Source: Saccharibacillus alkalitolerans
GTDB lineage: Bacteria > Bacillota > Bacilli > Paenibacillales > Paenibacillaceae
Direction: 5' to 3'
Length of the DNA stretch: 64,000 bases
Assembly: GCF_011090185.1 (NCBI RefSeq)
Contig: NZ_JAAFGS010000003.1
Location: forward strand, 62,001-126,000
Positions 1-9,811 of the stretch are shown piece by piece; the first letter of the stretch is position 1, and the number at the start of each line of letters is the position of its first letter. The notes beneath the pieces are model-generated. The model was not told where the DNA came from and did not search any database. It saw only the letters and a list, made by a program, of their open reading frames with translations. Made by a program: the position numbers and the translations under genes.

Positions 1-1119
1 GGCGATCGTCTCGTCGATCGTCTCGTGGCGTCCGAGCATCAGCTCGTTTTTGCCCAGACGGTTCATGCGGCTTCCGCTGCCTTCCAGCCCCATGATCAGG
101 CTGCCTTTCAACTGCTGCTGCCCCTTGCGGATTTCCGATTCGCTCAGCCCGTTCGCCCGGATATCGTGCAGCACTTCCTGCGTCAGCTTCAAGACGTCGG
201 CAGTCTGCTTGGGCGCCGTTCCCGCATAAATCGTGAAGTATCCGCTGTCGGCATGGGCGCTGTGATACGAATAGACGGAGTAAGCCAAGCCTCTTTTTTC
301 CCGGATTTCCTGGAACAGCTTGGAGCTCATGCCTCCTCCGATCGAGTTGTTGAGCAGCGCCATCGCGTACTGCCTCGGATCGTCGTAACCGAAGCCTTGA
401 AACGCCATACAGATATGGTTCTGCTCCGTTTTCTTTTTCCGGTAGACGAGTCCGCCCCCGAAAGACGGTTCCGTGATCGGCGATACGTCTCCTTTGCGGG
501 CGAAAGACCCGAAATGCTGTTCGAGCAGTTCGAGCACATTGTCTCCGAGATTGCCGGCGATCGCGACGATCGTATTGTCGACCGTATAACGTTCATGCAT
601 GAAGCGGCGCAGGTCTTCCGAAGACATACCTGCCAAATGGTCCTGCGTGCCCAGAATCGGCATCGCCAGCGGATGTCCTTCGTACGCGGCTTCGACGATC
701 AAATCGTGCACCAAGTCGTCGGGATCGTCGAGATACATGGAAATTTCCTCGAAAATGACGTTTTTCTCGCGCGACAGCTCCTCCGGATCGAACTTGGAGT
801 TGAAGAACATGTCCGCCAAAATATCCATGGCGATCGGCAGATGTTCGTCCAGCACTTTTGCGTAATAGCTTGTATATTCTTTGGACGTGAAGGCATTGAC
901 GTTGCCTCCTACGGCGTCAAACTGCTCTGCGATCGCTCTCGCATCGTAGCGTTCCGTGCCCTTGAACAGCATATGTTCGATAAAGTGCGAAATGCCGTTA
1001 TCGGCTTCCGACTCGTTCCGCGATCCGTTTTTGACCCAGATGCCGAACGAAACGGAGCGCGAACCCGGAATATGCTCGGCTACAACCCGCAGCCCGCTGC
1101 TCAGCGTATATTTTTCCAA
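1..1119 (-). CDS. mlpA: M16 family zinc peptidase (YmxG/MlpA type), 3' end beyond window
   Basis: A processing-protease-like M16 metallopeptidase; 373 codons are present and the C-terminal part lies outside the window. The inverted zinc motif HFIEH is seen about 45 residues from the start, followed about 75 residues later by the acidic stretch expected to supply the third zinc ligand (EEISMYLDDPDD region). The middle contains GYDDPRQYAMALLNNSIGGGMSS-like substrate-binding residues typical of the family (described, not searched). The start is a TTG at 1119-1117, chosen because GGGAGGG lies 9 nt upstream and the family homology begins at once (EKYTLSSGLRVVAEH). It follows pnp, as in Bacillales, but the polysaccharide deacetylase ylxY, which lies between them in B. 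subtilis, is absent. The physiological substrate is unknown. Confidence 0.9.
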   Translation of the reverse strand, partial: MEKYTLSSGLRVVAEHIPGSRSVSFGIWVKNGSRNESEADNGISHFIEHMLFKGTERYDARAIAEQFDAVGGNVNAFTSKEYTSYYAKVLDEHLPIAMDILADMFFNSKFDPEELSREKNVIFEEISMYLDDPDDLVHDLIVEAAYEGHPLAMPILGTQDHLAGMSSEDLRRFMHERYTVDNTIVAIAGNLGDNVLELLEQHFGSFARKGDVSPITEPSFGGGLVYRKKKTEQNHICMAFQGFGYDDPRQYAMALLNNSIGGGMSSKLFQEIREKRGLAYSVYSYHSAHADSGYFTIYAGTAPKQTADVLKLTQEVLHDIRANGLSESEIRKGQQQLKGSLIMGLEGSGSRMNRLGKNELMLGRHETIDETIA

Positions 1120-1181
1120 AACGTTATTCCCTCCCGTGCGCGCTTCCGATAGGTATCGGTTCAAATGAACGTGCAGACTCT

Positions 1182-1210
1182 ATCCTAGCAAATTTTCGGT
1201 TCGTACTCAA
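1182..1210 (-). promoter_or_regulatory. Putative sigma-A promoter of the M16 peptidase gene
   Basis: On the minus strand TTGAGT (1210-1205) and TAGGAT (1187-1182) are separated by exactly 17 bp. Each box matches 4 of 6 consensus bases. It lies downstream of the pnp terminator and about 65 bp before the TTG start, so a separate transcript is plausible. A short inverted repeat, CCGATA-CC-TATCGG at 1146-1159, lies in the leader. Confidence 0.4.
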
Positions 1211-1266
1211 CCGGATTAGAAAGCTTGCGATTCCGCCGCTCGCGGCCCTGTCCTTCGTACGCGCAT

Positions 1267-1310
1267 GCACAAAAAAAGAGACAGAATCGACTTCTGGCTC
1301 TTTTTTGTGC
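1267..1310 (-). terminator. Intrinsic terminator after pnp
   Basis: A long inverted repeat: arms starting GCACAAAAAA and ending TTTTTTGTGC enclose an inner stem CAGAA/TTCTG with loop. It begins 30 bp past the pnp stop. The A and T tracts flank the inner stem symmetrically, so it could act on either strand. Confidence 0.75.
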
Positions 1311-1339
1311 TTTTATGAATCTGAAATTTGCTTATCGAA

Positions 1340-3442
1340 TCAGGACTTCGAAGGCTCGCTGGCGTTCAGCAGCACCTTGTGCGACAGATTCACCCGTCCC
1401 TGAGCATCGATTTCCGTCACTTTGACCTGCAGCTTGTCGCCGACTGCGACAACGTCCTCTACTTTGCCGACCCGTTCCGCAGCCAGCTGCGAAATATGCA
1501 CGAGTCCGTCTTTGCCCGGAATCAGTTCGACGAATGCGCCGAATTTCTCGATCCGTCTGACGGTGCCTTCATAGACTTCGCCGACGACCACTTCGCGTAC
1601 GATGCCTTGAATGATGTCGGCGGCTTTATTGTTCATCTCTTCGTCGGAAGAAGCGATGAAGACGCGGCCGTCCTGCTCGATATCGATCTTGACTCCGGTG
1701 TCTTCGATGATCTTGTTGATCACTTTGCCGCCGGCGCCGATCACGTCGCGGATCTTCTCCGGCTTGATGTTGATGATCATGATCTTCGGCGCGTATTTCG
1801 ACATTTTGGTTCTCGGCTCCTGGATCGCCTGAAGCATTTGCTCGAGAATGTGCATGCGGCCTTCGCGGGCCTGCGTCAGCGCTTCGGACAGAATCTCGCG
1901 GCTGATGCCGTCGATCTTGATGTCCATCTGAATGGCCGTTACGCCTTCCTTCGTTCCCGCGACTTTGAAGTCCATATCGCCCAGGTGATCTTCCATACCC
2001 TGAATATCCGACAGGATGGAAACATGCTCTCCGTCTTTGATCAGTCCCATAGCCACGCCGGCAACCGGCGCTTTAATAGGAACGCCCGCATCCATCATGG
2101 CCAGCGTGCTGGCACAGATACTCGCCTGCGACGTGGAGCCGTTCGATTCCAGCACTTCGGAAACGAGACGGATCGTGTACGGGAATTCCGTTTCGGAAGG
2201 AATAACTTTCATCAGCGCGCGTTCGCCGAGCGCTCCGTGCCCGATCTCGCGGCGTCCCGGCGCTCTGAGCGGACGGGCTTCGCCTACGCTGAACGGAGGG
2301 AAGTTGTAATGGTGCATGAAACGTTTGGTGTCTTCCGGCGCGACGCCGTCGAGCATCTGAGCATCGCCCAGTACGCCGAGCGTACAAATGCTGAGCGCCT
2401 GCGTCTGGCCGCGGGTGAACAAGCCCGAACCGTGAACGCGGGGCAGCAGAGCGACATCCGAGCTGATCGGACGAATTTCGGCCAATCCCCGTCCGTCAGG
2501 ACGCACTTTGTCGTGCGTGATCAGGCGGCGAACTTCTTCTTTGACGATATCGTGCAGGATCTCTTTGACATCGTCCATTTTGTCCGGCGTTTCCAGATAC
2601 TGCTCGGCGAAGTGCGCGACCGTCTCGTCGTTTACGGCGTCGATCGCATCCTGGCGGGCATGCTTCTCGGCGATGCGGACAGCTTCGACCAGACGATCGG
2701 ACGCAAAGGCGCGAACCGCTTCGTTGACTTCGGCGTCGACGGCATGCAGTTTGACTTCCATTTTCGGTTTGCCGGCCACCTCGACCAGCTGCTCGATCGT
2801 CGCGACGATCTCTTTAACCGCGTCGTGTCCGAACATAATCGCTTCGAGCATGACTTCTTCGGGCACTTCGTTCGCTTCCGCTTCGACCATCATAATGGCG
2901 TCTTTCGTGCCTGCCACAACCAGATACAGGTCGCTGGCTTCCTGCTGGGCAAGCGTCGGGTTCACGACGAATTGGCCGTCTACGCGTCCGACGGCTACGC
3001 CGCCGATCGGTCCGTCGAACGGCACATCGGAAATGCTAAGCGCAGCGGAAGTGCCGATCATCGCCGCGATTTGCGGTTCGTTGTCCTGATCGACGCTCAT
3101 GACGATATTTTGAATTTGAACGTCGTTGCGGAAACCTTCCGGGAACAGCGGACGAATCGGACGGTCGGTCAAGCGGCTGGCCAAAATCGCTTTTTCGCTC
3201 GGACGTCCTTCGCGCTTGATAAATCCGCCGGGGATTTTGCCTACCGCATACATTCTTTCCTCGTAGTTTACGGTCAGCGGGAAAAAGTCGAGGTCTTTCG
3301 GTTGAGTGGAGGCCGTCACGGTGCACAGCACGACCGTTTCTCCGTAATGGACCATGACCGCCGCATTCGCTTGTTTGGCCAAACGGCCGGTCTTCAGCGT
3401 AAGGGTTCGTCCCCCCAGCTGCATTTCTACTTGCTGTTCCAT
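1340..3442 (-). CDS. pnp: Polyribonucleotide nucleotidyltransferase (PNPase)
   Basis: Degrades RNA 3' to 5' using phosphate and releases nucleoside diphosphates; a homotrimer in the cytosol that takes part in mRNA turnover. The 700 aa length fits the family. Two RNase PH-like halves are visible (first around residues 1-220, with [20 protein letters not shown]; second around 310-540, with [10 protein letters not shown] and FTRGQTQAL), followed by a KH domain near 555-610 ([10 protein letters not shown]) and an S1 domain near 620-690 ([15 protein letters not shown]). The start ATG at 3442 has GAGGAGGAG 5 nt upstream; the open frame continues 34 codons further, but those residues match nothing in the family. 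Gene order rpsO-pnp is conserved in Bacteria. Confidence 0.98.
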   Translation of the reverse strand: MEQQVEMQLGGRTLTLKTGRLAKQANAAVMVHYGETVVLCTVTASTQPKDLDFFPLTVNYEERMYAVGKIPGGFIKREGRPSEKAILASRLTDRPIRPLFPEGFRNDVQIQNIVMSVDQDNEPQIAAMIGTSAALSISDVPFDGPIGGVAVGRVDGQFVVNPTLAQQEASDLYLVVAGTKDAIMMVEAEANEVPEEVMLEAIMFGHDAVKEIVATIEQLVEVAGKPKMEVKLHAVDAEVNEAVRAFASDRLVEAVRIAEKHARQDAIDAVNDETVAHFAEQYLETPDKMDDVKEILHDIVKEEVRRLITHDKVRPDGRGLAEIRPISSDVALLPRVHGSGLFTRGQTQALSICTLGVLGDAQMLDGVAPEDTKRFMHHYNFPPFSVGEARPLRAPGRREIGHGALGERALMKVIPSETEFPYTIRLVSEVLESNGSTSQASICASTLAMMDAGVPIKAPVAGVAMGLIKDGEHVSILSDIQGMEDHLGDMDFKVAGTKEGVTAIQMDIKIDGISREILSEALTQAREGRMHILEQMLQAIQEPRTKMSKYAPKIMIINIKPEKIRDVIGAGGKVINKIIEDTGVKIDIEQDGRVFIASSDEEMNNKAADIIQGIVREVVVGEVYEGTVRRIEKFGAFVELIPGKDGLVHISQLAAERVGKVEDVVAVGDKLQVKVTEIDAQGRVNLSHKVLLNASEPSKS

Positions 3443-3481
3443 GAAACTCCTCCTCGATCTTCTAACGTTAAGTATATAAGG

Positions 3482-3510
3482 ATTATGGGAAATCCCGGTT
3501 ACAAAAACAA
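3482..3510 (-). promoter_or_regulatory. Putative sigma-A promoter of pnp
   Basis: Minus-strand TTGTTT (3510-3505), 17 bp spacer, CATAAT (3487-3482). The -10 box matches 5 of 6, the -35 only 3 of 6. It is placed about 40 bp before the pnp ATG, in the rpsO-pnp gap. A T6 tract near 3533-3538 upstream of it may mark the end of the rpsO transcript, but I see only a weak CACAA/TTGTG hairpin there. Confidence 0.4.
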
Positions 3511-3585
3511 CCCGGCTGCTGCCGTCGGCTCCAAAAAAGACCATACGGGTTCACAACCAGGCTGCTTGTGCAAGACTTTTTAATT

Positions 3586-3855
3586 TTAGCGACGCAGGCC
3601 GAGTTTTTCGATCAGTGCGCTGTAACGTCTAACATCATTGTTTTTCAGATACGCCAGAAGTCTGCGGCGTTGTCCGACCATTTTCAGAAGTCCGCGACGC
3701 GAGTGGTGATCCTTCTTGTGCGTACGCAGGTGGTCTGTCAGGTTTGTGATGTTTTCAGTCAGGATAGCGACTTGAACTTCCGGAGATCCTGTATCGGACT
3801 CGTGAGTTCTGTGTTCCTCGATCAGCTGCTGTTTACGTTCTTGAGTCAATGCCAT
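3586..3855 (-). CDS. rpsO: 30S ribosomal protein S15
   Basis: Primary 16S rRNA-binding protein of the small subunit platform. The 89 aa protein has the whole S15 fold: [21 protein letters not shown], then [24 protein letters not shown] and a C-terminal [12 protein letters not shown]. The start ATG at 3855 (MALTQERK) is preceded by GGAGGTG at 6 nt; an in-frame GTG three codons upstream overlaps the Shine-Dalgarno sequence and is rejected. It has its own promoter and a leader of about 110 nt that could carry the S15 autoregulatory site known in other Bacillota. Confidence 0.98.
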   Translation of the reverse strand: MALTQERKQQLIEEHRTHESDTGSPEVQVAILTENITNLTDHLRTHKKDHHSRRGLLKMVGQRRRLLAYLKNNDVRRYSALIEKLGLRR

Positions 3856-3969
3856 CCTATTCACCTCCTAAATTCAATAAGAATATCCCCAAAAGCCTCG
3901 TAGCGGCCGGTGAAAGCCTGCAACCAAGCCATGGTTAAGTCACTCACGTGTCCGTAAGCAACGTAGTTC

Positions 3970-3998
3970 AGTATAACAAAAGTACATTCAAAAGTAAA
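3970..3998 (-). promoter_or_regulatory. rpsO: Sigma-A promoter of rpsO
   Basis: Minus-strand TTTACT (3998-3993), 17 bp spacer, TATACT (3975-3970): 4 of 6 and 5 of 6 matches. It starts directly after the ribF stop codon and gives a leader of roughly 108 nt before rpsO. Confidence 0.6.
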
Positions 3999-4000
3999 CC

Positions 4001-4942
4001 TTAACCTTTTAAAATCCGCCTAGCTTCTTCGGCATCTTTCGCGATCTGCGCAACCAGCTCGTCAATGCCCGAAAATTTACGTTCCGGACGAATATACCGC
4101 ACGAAATCCATCCATACTTCTTCGCCGTAAATGCTGCGATCGAAATCGAACAGATGCGTCTCGAACGTCGGCTTGACGCTGCCGTCCGTAAAGGTAGGCT
4201 TAACCCCGACATTCATGACGCCGTCCAGCACTTCGTCGCCCAATCCGAAACGCACGGCGTATACGCCTTTCGCCGGCGTCACGTAATGACCCGACGGATC
4301 GACGTTCGCCGTAGGGAATCCGATCGTGCGGCCGCGTTTATCGCCTCCGACGACGGTGCCCTGCACCCGGTACGGCCGTCCGAGCCAGAGACGGGCTTTT
4401 TCCGCGTCGCCGGCTTTGAGAGCCGCCCGAATACCGGAGCTGCCGACCTTTTCCCCGTCCAACAGGAACGGCGACACCGTCTCGACGGCGATCTTGCCTC
4501 CGCTGAGCGGGCCGAGCGACTCCGCCGTGCCTTCGCCCATGAAACCGAAACGGAAGTCGAAACCGACAACCGCCGCCTCCACTTCGAGCGGCAGCAGCAC
4601 GTTGGCCACGAAATCGGCAGGCAGCACTTTCGAGAAGTCGGGCGTAAACTCGCCGACGTACATATAATCGACGCCCAGCTCTTCCAAGATCCGTTCCTTG
4701 TCGCGCAGCGGCGTCAAATAACCTTCGTAGTCGCCTTTGCCCATCACTTCTTTCGGATGGGGATGAAAAGTCAGAACCGCGACCGGCAGTCCGAGGCTGC
4801 GTCCCATTTCCAACGCACGCCGAATGACGCTGACATGCCCGAGATGAAGCCCGTCGAACTGGCCGATGGCCATGACCTGCTTTTGAACGGAGATCGTTTC
4901 TCCGATCCCGACTAAAGGATAAGTTAACGTTACCGTCTTCAC
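4001..4942 (-). CDS. ribF: Bifunctional riboflavin kinase / FAD synthetase
   Basis: Makes FMN from riboflavin and FAD from FMN, using ATP, in the cytosol. Of 313 aa, the N-terminal half is the nucleotidyltransferase (MAIGQFDGLHLGHVSVIRRA, with the HxGH-type motif GLHLGH), and the C-terminal half is the flavokinase (GRPYRVQGTVVGGDKRG, then IGFPTANV and KGVYAVR). The start chosen is GTG at 4942 (MKTVTLTYPLVG), with AGGTGA 7 nt upstream; the frame stays open 21 codons more, but that extension is unlike RibF. It is the last gene of the rimP-nusA-infB operon, 66 nt after truB. Confidence 0.95.
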   Translation of the reverse strand: MKTVTLTYPLVGIGETISVQKQVMAIGQFDGLHLGHVSVIRRALEMGRSLGLPVAVLTFHPHPKEVMGKGDYEGYLTPLRDKERILEELGVDYMYVGEFTPDFSKVLPADFVANVLLPLEVEAAVVGFDFRFGFMGEGTAESLGPLSGGKIAVETVSPFLLDGEKVGSSGIRAALKAGDAEKARLWLGRPYRVQGTVVGGDKRGRTIGFPTANVDPSGHYVTPAKGVYAVRFGLGDEVLDGVMNVGVKPTFTDGSVKPTFETHLFDFDRSIYGEEVWMDFVRYIRPERKFSGIDELVAQIAKDAEEARRILKG

Positions 4943-5008
4943 TCTTCGATCACCTGCATTTTCCGCCGGCTGCCGTTCTCCGTCCGGTTTTCGTTCCCGC
5001 GGCAAGCG

Positions 5009-5923
5009 CTAAGGAAGGAAAACTTTGACGGGAACGACTTTTTCGGCTTCTTCGTCCCATTTGTAAATCCCGATAAAACGGTCATCCGGCGCATACAGCC
5101 TGAATTCCCTTGTCATGCCCTTCGCGGAAGGCGATACGGCCCAGGCCGAAAGCTTTTGTCCGCGCAGCGCATTTTCCAACCGGCTTTCATCCACGAAATG
5201 CTCGGGCATATGCAGGGCCGCCTTGTCCGCGCGGATCAGCGCTTCCTCCAGCGTACCCGCTTCCGCCCGCTCCGCAATTTCGTCGAACGTCAGGCAGCGG
5301 TCCAGTCCGATACCGGCCGACAGGGTCCGCTCCAGCTTCGCCATCGCCGAAGGCACGCCCAATCTGGCTCCCAGGTCGACGCACAGCGTGCGGATATACG
5401 TGCCTTTCGAACAGAGCACGCGCAGCGACACTTCCGGCTGATCGCCGTCCTGAAATTCCGTCAGCTCCAGCTCGTGGATCACGACTTCGCGGGCTTTGCG
5501 CTCGACCGTCTTGCCTTCGCGCGCCAGCTCGTACAGCCGCTTTCCGTCGACTTTTACGGCGGAATACATCGGCGGAGTCTGCATAATCGGACCGATAAAG
5601 TCCTTTAACGCTTCCCGCACCTGCGCTTCCGTCACTTCGGCCTTCGTCATTTCTTCAATTACGGTTCCCGTCAAGTCTTCGGTATCGGTAGCGATTCCGA
5701 GCTTCAGCACCGCCCGGTATTCCTTCGGCATTTCCTGCAGATACTCGACCATCCGCGTGGCGCGTCCCAAACAAAGGGGGAGTACGCCGGTAACGGACGG
5801 ATCGAGCGTGCCGGTATGGCCGATTCGTTTCATTTTCAGCAGCCTGCGGCACTTCGCCACGACGTCGTGCGACGTCATGCCCGCAGGCTTGCGTACCGGC
5901 AGTACGCCGTCGAAATCGTTCAT
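5009..5923 (-). CDS. truB: tRNA pseudouridine-55 synthase
   Basis: Converts U55 to pseudouridine in the T loop of tRNAs. The 304 aa protein has the catalytic aspartate in GHTGTLDPSVTGVLP (Asp41 by my count), a KEYRAVLKLG strand, PMYSAVKVDGKRLYELAR, and a C-terminal PUA-like extension. The ATG at 5923 overlaps the nrnA stop as ATGA, so the two are likely translationally coupled. In B. subtilis truB follows rbfA directly. Confidence 0.97.
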   Translation of the reverse strand: MNDFDGVLPVRKPAGMTSHDVVAKCRRLLKMKRIGHTGTLDPSVTGVLPLCLGRATRMVEYLQEMPKEYRAVLKLGIATDTEDLTGTVIEEMTKAEVTEAQVREALKDFIGPIMQTPPMYSAVKVDGKRLYELAREGKTVERKAREVVIHELELTEFQDGDQPEVSLRVLCSKGTYIRTLCVDLGARLGVPSAMAKLERTLSAGIGLDRCLTFDEIAERAEAGTLEEALIRADKAALHMPEHFVDESRLENALRGQKLSAWAVSPSAKGMTREFRLYAPDDRFIGIYKWDEEAEKVVPVKVFLP

Positions 5924-6897
5924 AGCGATTGTTTGATCCTTTCGATAACAAGCTTGGTCACTTCTTCAAGCGTGCCTTCCAGCCGGCAGCCGGCGGCGCG
6001 CACATGCCCGCCGCCGCCGAATTCGGCGGCGACCGCCGCCACGTCCACTTTGCCGGCCGAGCGCATGCTCGCCTTGACCGCGTTTTCGTCGATGACTTTA
6101 AACAAAACGCCGACTTCAACGCCTTGAATATTTCGCGGGTAGTTGACGATGCCTTCCAAATCTTCGTTCGCAGCGCCCGCTTGTATCATATGCTCCGGCG
6201 TGACATGCACCCAGGCCACCTGTCCGTTCTCCGACATTTGCAGCGTGCCGAGCGCCAACGTCAGCACATCGAACTGCGGCTTGGTCAGCTGCTCCAGCAG
6301 CGAATCCGCCAGATCCGGACCGTTAACCCCGAGCTCCAGCAGATGCGAAGCGATCTGCATCACTTTCGGCGACGTGCTGGAATAGCGGAATCCGCCCGTA
6401 TCGGTCAAAATGCCGGTATACAGCATTTCCGCAATGTTGCGGTCCCAACCGAGGTCGAACAACGCCACCAGATCGTACAAAATTTCTGCCGTCGCGGCCG
6501 CGTCGGCCTTGATCAGGTTCTGCGTTCCGTAGCGGTCGTTGGTCGGATGATGGTCGATATTGAGCATATTCGCTCCTTCTTCCATCCATTCCGAGACCAG
6601 CCCGACCCGCTTGAAATCGGCGCAGTCCACGCAGATCACGCTGCCGTAAGTGCGCGTGCGTTCGGTCAGACTCATATCGACGATTGTCCCCGCCCCGTGC
6701 ATGTACGTCATCCGCTGCGGAATGGGACCTTCGTTGATCAATGTGAAGGTTTTCCCCAAACGCGAGAGAAGCCAGCCCACCGCGAGGGTGGAACTGACTG
6801 CGTCTCCGTCCGGCTGTACGTGCGCCACGACCAGGAAATCATCATGCTTTTCGATAAACGTTCGTGCATCGAGCAGATCCTGTTCATACGTCCGCAT
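5920..6897 (-). CDS. nrnA: DHH/DHHA1 oligoribonuclease / pAp phosphatase (NrnA family)
   Basis: NrnA enzymes degrade 2- to 5-nt RNAs and dephosphorylate 3'-phosphoadenosine 5'-phosphate. The 325 aa protein shows all DHH phosphoesterase metal motifs: [19 protein letters not shown] and NIDHHPTN, a fourth aspartate in [11 protein letters not shown], and the DHHA1 glycine-rich end [11 protein letters not shown]. Start ATG at 6897 has AAAGGAGA 6 nt upstream; the longer open frame runs antisense to nothing useful and overlaps rbfA. It overlaps rbfA by 14 nt and truB by 4 nt, so it is embedded in the operon. In B. subtilis nrnA (ytqI) lies elsewhere. Confidence 0.93.
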   Translation of the reverse strand: MRTYEQDLLDARTFIEKHDDFLVVAHVQPDGDAVSSTLAVGWLLSRLGKTFTLINEGPIPQRMTYMHGAGTIVDMSLTERTRTYGSVICVDCADFKRVGLVSEWMEEGANMLNIDHHPTNDRYGTQNLIKADAAATAEILYDLVALFDLGWDRNIAEMLYTGILTDTGGFRYSSTSPKVMQIASHLLELGVNGPDLADSLLEQLTKPQFDVLTLALGTLQMSENGQVAWVHVTPEHMIQAGAANEDLEGIVNYPRNIQGVEVGVLFKVIDENAVKASMRSAGKVDVAAVAAEFGGGGHVRAAGCRLEGTLEEVTKLVIERIKQSL

Positions 6898-7288
6898 CGC
6901 CGTCTCCTTTATTGCCTTTAGTGCTTTCATTGTCTTTAGCCGGCTCCTCGGTCTTGATCTGTCCGAGAAGACTTTCGATCTTGCTTCCGTATTCGATCGA
7001 CTGATCGATATGGAACAGCAGTTCCGGCGTATGCCGCAGACGGATCCGCTTGCCGATCTCGCTGCGCAAAAATCCGGTCGCTTTGGCAATGCCCGTCAGC
7101 GATTTCTGCTTTTGTTCGTCGTCTCCGAAAATGCTCAGATAAACGTTCGCCTGGGACAGGTCGCCCGTCACCTCCACATCGGTGACGGTGACGAACCCGA
7201 TCCGGGGATCTTTCAGTTCGCTCTGGATCATTTGGCTGAGTTCCTTTTTGATCTCCTCGGCAACCCGGCCTACTCTAATCTTCGCCAT
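6884..7288 (-). CDS. rbfA: 30S ribosome-binding factor A
   Basis: KH-like assembly factor that binds near the 5' end of 16S rRNA during late 30S maturation and cold adaptation. The 134 aa protein starts [19 protein letters not shown] and contains [18 protein letters not shown] and the [17 protein letters not shown] signature. The tail after about residue 115 is Asp/Glu/Lys rich and varies in the family. Start ATG at 7288 has a GGGGTG ribosome binding site. Only 18 nt separate it from infB; ylxP, which lies between them in B. subtilis, is missing. Confidence 0.96.
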   Translation of the reverse strand: MAKIRVGRVAEEIKKELSQMIQSELKDPRIGFVTVTDVEVTGDLSQANVYLSIFGDDEQKQKSLTGIAKATGFLRSEIGKRIRLRHTPELLFHIDQSIEYGSKIESLLGQIKTEEPAKDNESTKGNKGDGDADV

Positions 7289-7306
7289 TTGTTTTCACCC
7301 CACTTT

Positions 7307-9811
7307 TTAGCGCTCGACGGCCTCCATCACGAATGCTTCGATGATGTCGCCTTCCTTAACGTCGGCGTAGTCGAGCGTAATGCCGCACTCGTAACCTTGG
7401 GATACTTCTTTGGCATCGTCCTTGAAGCGCTTGAGCGAGTCGACCTTGCCTTCGTGGATGACGATGCCGCCGCGGATCAAGCGAGCTTCCGCGTTGCGGG
7501 CGATTTTGCCCTGAATAACCATCGAACCCGCGATAGTGCCGACTTTGCTGACTTTGAATACATTGCGGACTTCGGCTTGGCCGATCACTTTTTCTTTATA
7601 AACCGGATCGAGCATGCCCTTCATGGCCTGTTCGATCTCTTCGATCGCGTTGTAAATGACGCGGTGCAGACGAATGTCGACTTTCTCCTGTTCGGCCGTG
7701 ATAGCCGCCTGGTTGTCCGGACGGACGTTGAAGCCGATTACGATGGCATTCGATGCCGCCGCGAGAATGATGTCGGACTCGTTGATCGCGCCGGCGCCGC
7801 TGTGAATGATCTTGACGCGTACGCCTTCGACTTCGATCTTTGCGAGCGAGCCTTTGAGAGCTTCGACCGAACCCTGCACGTCGCCTTTGATGATGACGTT
7901 CAGATCTTTGATCTCGCCGTCCTTGATGTGCTTGAACAGATCGTCCAGCGTAACGCGGGTATTCGCGCCCATGTCGGATTCGCGCTGCGTGATCGCGCGT
8001 TTGTCGGCGATGCTGCGGGCTTTGCGCTCGTCTTCGAAGACCATGAACGGATCGCCGGCCAGCGGCACTTCCGTCAGACCCGTAATTTCGACCGGAGTCG
8101 AAGGGCCGGCTTCTTTCAGGCGGCGTCCTTTGTCGTTGACCATCGCCCGTACGCGGCCGAAGCAGTTGCCCGCCACGAAGGCGTCGCCTACTTTGAGCGT
8201 GCCGTGCTGAACGAGTACGCGGGCTACCGGTCCGCGGCCTTTGTCCAGTTCGGCCTCGATGACCGTACCGCGGGCGCGTTTGTCCGGGTTCGCTTTGTAG
8301 TCGTTGACTTCAGCAACGAGCAGAATCATTTCGAGCAGACCTTCAAGGCCCATTTTTTGCTTCGCGGATACGTTGACGAAGATCGTGTCTCCGCCCCACT
8401 CTTCCGGAACGAGGCCGTATTCGGTCAATTCCTGCTTGACGCGATCCGGATTGGAATCCGGCTTATCGATTTTGTTGACCGCCACGATAATCGGCAGATT
8501 GGCCGCTTTGGCGTGGTTGACCGCTTCGACCGTCTGCGGCATAACGCCGTCGTCGGCCGCGACCACGATGATGGTCATATCGGTAACCTGGGCGCCGCGC
8601 GCACGCATGGCCGTGAAGGCTTCGTGGCCCGGAGTATCCAGGAACGTAATCTTTTTGCCGTTGATTTCGACCTGGTAAGCGCCGATGTGCTGCGTGATGC
8701 CGCCCGCTTCGCCGCCGGTTACGTTCGTCGAACGGATGGCGTCGAGCAGAGTCGTTTTGCCGTGGTCGACGTGACCCATGATGGTTACGACCGGCGGGCG
8801 TTCTTTCAGATCCGCTTCGTCGTCCACTTCTTCGATCGTCTCGAAGCGGTCGTCCTCGACCGGGATCTTGATTTCGACTTCGACGCCGAAATCGCCGGCC
8901 AGCAGCTGGATCGTGTCGATGTCCAGTTCCTGGTTGATCGTGGCCATGACGCCGAGCATGATCAGCTTCTTGATGACTTCCGAAGCGTCCTTATGCAGCA
9001 GCTTGGCCGTTTCGCCGACGGTCATCGTGCCGCGCACGATAATTTTCTTCGGCGTATTGTCGATTTTCTCTCTCGGCGGCTGTTGGCTACGTCCGCCTCC
9101 GCGGTTGCCGCCTTTGCCTCCGCGGCCGCCTTGACCGCCGCGGAATCCGCCGCGGTTATCGTCGGAACGGCGTTGGCCGCCCGGACGTCCGCCCTGGCCT
9201 CCGCGGTTGCCGCCTTGGCCTCCCTGACCGCCTCCGCGGTTGCCGCCGAAGCCGCCGCCCGTGGAAGATCCGCCGCGGCTCGGCGAAGTGCCGCCCGCAC
9301 GGTTTTGCGAACCGCCGCTGCCCGAAGGGCGCTGGCTTTGTCCGCCCTGGCCGCCTTGTGCAGGACGGCTGCCGCCTTGGCCGCCGCTCGGGCGCTGGCC
9401 TTGGCCGCTTTGCTGCGGACGTCCTTGACCGCCGCCCTGCGGACGGCTTTGTCCTCCGCCTACGGAAGAAGGACGGCTGCCCTGAGGACGGTTACCGCTT
9501 TGACTTGACGACTGACTGCTGTTTGGGGTTTGTGGTTTATTATTCATACCTACCTGCTTTTCTTGTGAATTTTTTATTTGGCTGTCACCGTTCGATTGCG
9601 GCTTACTGCTTGGAGATGCCGGCTTGGAGGCGTTCGACTTGATGTTTCGAAAAAATTGTTCCACTTTGCCGATCGCTTCGGGCTCCATCACGCTCATGTG
9701 ATTGTTTACCGGCATTTCGAGTCTTTTCAAAATGGTAATGATTTCTTTACTGCTCATGTCGAGCGACTTGGCGTATTCATAGACCCGAACTTTGTTTTCT
9801 GGTTTACTCAA
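7307..9811 (-). CDS. infB: Translation initiation factor IF-2
   Basis: GTPase that brings fMet-tRNA to the 30S subunit and drives 70S joining. 834 aa: N-terminal IF2-N helix region (1-53), a 190-residue Gly/Gln/Arg/Ser-rich linker (about 54-247) with many GGQGG and NRGG units, a second IF2-N domain (250-300), then the G domain (GHVDHGKT at 346-353, [15 protein letters not shown]) and beta-barrel domains. The start is TTG at 9811 with GGAGGT 8 nt upstream, overlapping the ylxQ stop by 8 nt. An in-frame ATG at codon 89 (9547) follows a GGTAGGT sequence and may give a shorter form, as reported for B. subtilis infB. Confidence 0.97.
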   Translation of the reverse strand: MSKPENKVRVYEYAKSLDMSSKEIITILKRLEMPVNNHMSVMEPEAIGKVEQFFRNIKSNASKPASPSSKPQSNGDSQIKNSQEKQVGMNNKPQTPNSSQSSSQSGNRPQGSRPSSVGGGQSRPQGGGQGRPQQSGQGQRPSGGQGGSRPAQGGQGGQSQRPSGSGGSQNRAGGTSPSRGGSSTGGGFGGNRGGGQGGQGGNRGGQGGRPGGQRRSDDNRGGFRGGQGGRGGKGGNRGGGRSQQPPREKIDNTPKKIIVRGTMTVGETAKLLHKDASEVIKKLIMLGVMATINQELDIDTIQLLAGDFGVEVEIKIPVEDDRFETIEEVDDEADLKERPPVVTIMGHVDHGKTTLLDAIRSTNVTGGEAGGITQHIGAYQVEINGKKITFLDTPGHEAFTAMRARGAQVTDMTIIVVAADDGVMPQTVEAVNHAKAANLPIIVAVNKIDKPDSNPDRVKQELTEYGLVPEEWGGDTIFVNVSAKQKMGLEGLLEMILLVAEVNDYKANPDKRARGTVIEAELDKGRGPVARVLVQHGTLKVGDAFVAGNCFGRVRAMVNDKGRRLKEAGPSTPVEITGLTEVPLAGDPFMVFEDERKARSIADKRAITQRESDMGANTRVTLDDLFKHIKDGEIKDLNVIIKGDVQGSVEALKGSLAKIEVEGVRVKIIHSGAGAINESDIILAAASNAIVIGFNVRPDNQAAITAEQEKVDIRLHRVIYNAIEEIEQAMKGMLDPVYKEKVIGQAEVRNVFKVSKVGTIAGSMVIQGKIARNAEARLIRGGIVIHEGKVDSLKRFKDDAKEVSQGYECGITLDYADVKEGDIIEAFVMEAVER

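Noticed and set aside
25-1152. 375 aa plus-strand open frame
   Set aside because: It runs antisense through the M16 peptidase, whose zinc motif and family residues are clear on the minus strand. No ribosome binding site.
1328-3583. 751 aa plus-strand open frame
   Set aside because: Exact antisense shadow of pnp; the Asp/His/Phe-rich composition is typical of such shadows in GC-rich genes.
9022-9300. Ala-rich 92 aa frame on the minus strand inside infB
   Set aside because: Out-of-frame reading of the IF-2 linker repeats; no start signal.
6650-9508. 952 aa plus-strand open frame
   Set aside because: Antisense to rbfA and infB; its Ala/Arg-rich end is the complement of the Gly-rich IF-2 linker.
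9060-9540. Tandem GC-rich repeats that might be a DNA repeat array
   Set aside because: They encode the degenerate Gly/Gln/Arg linker of IF-2 in frame and lack fixed unit length, so they are protein low complexity, not a CRISPR or satellite.
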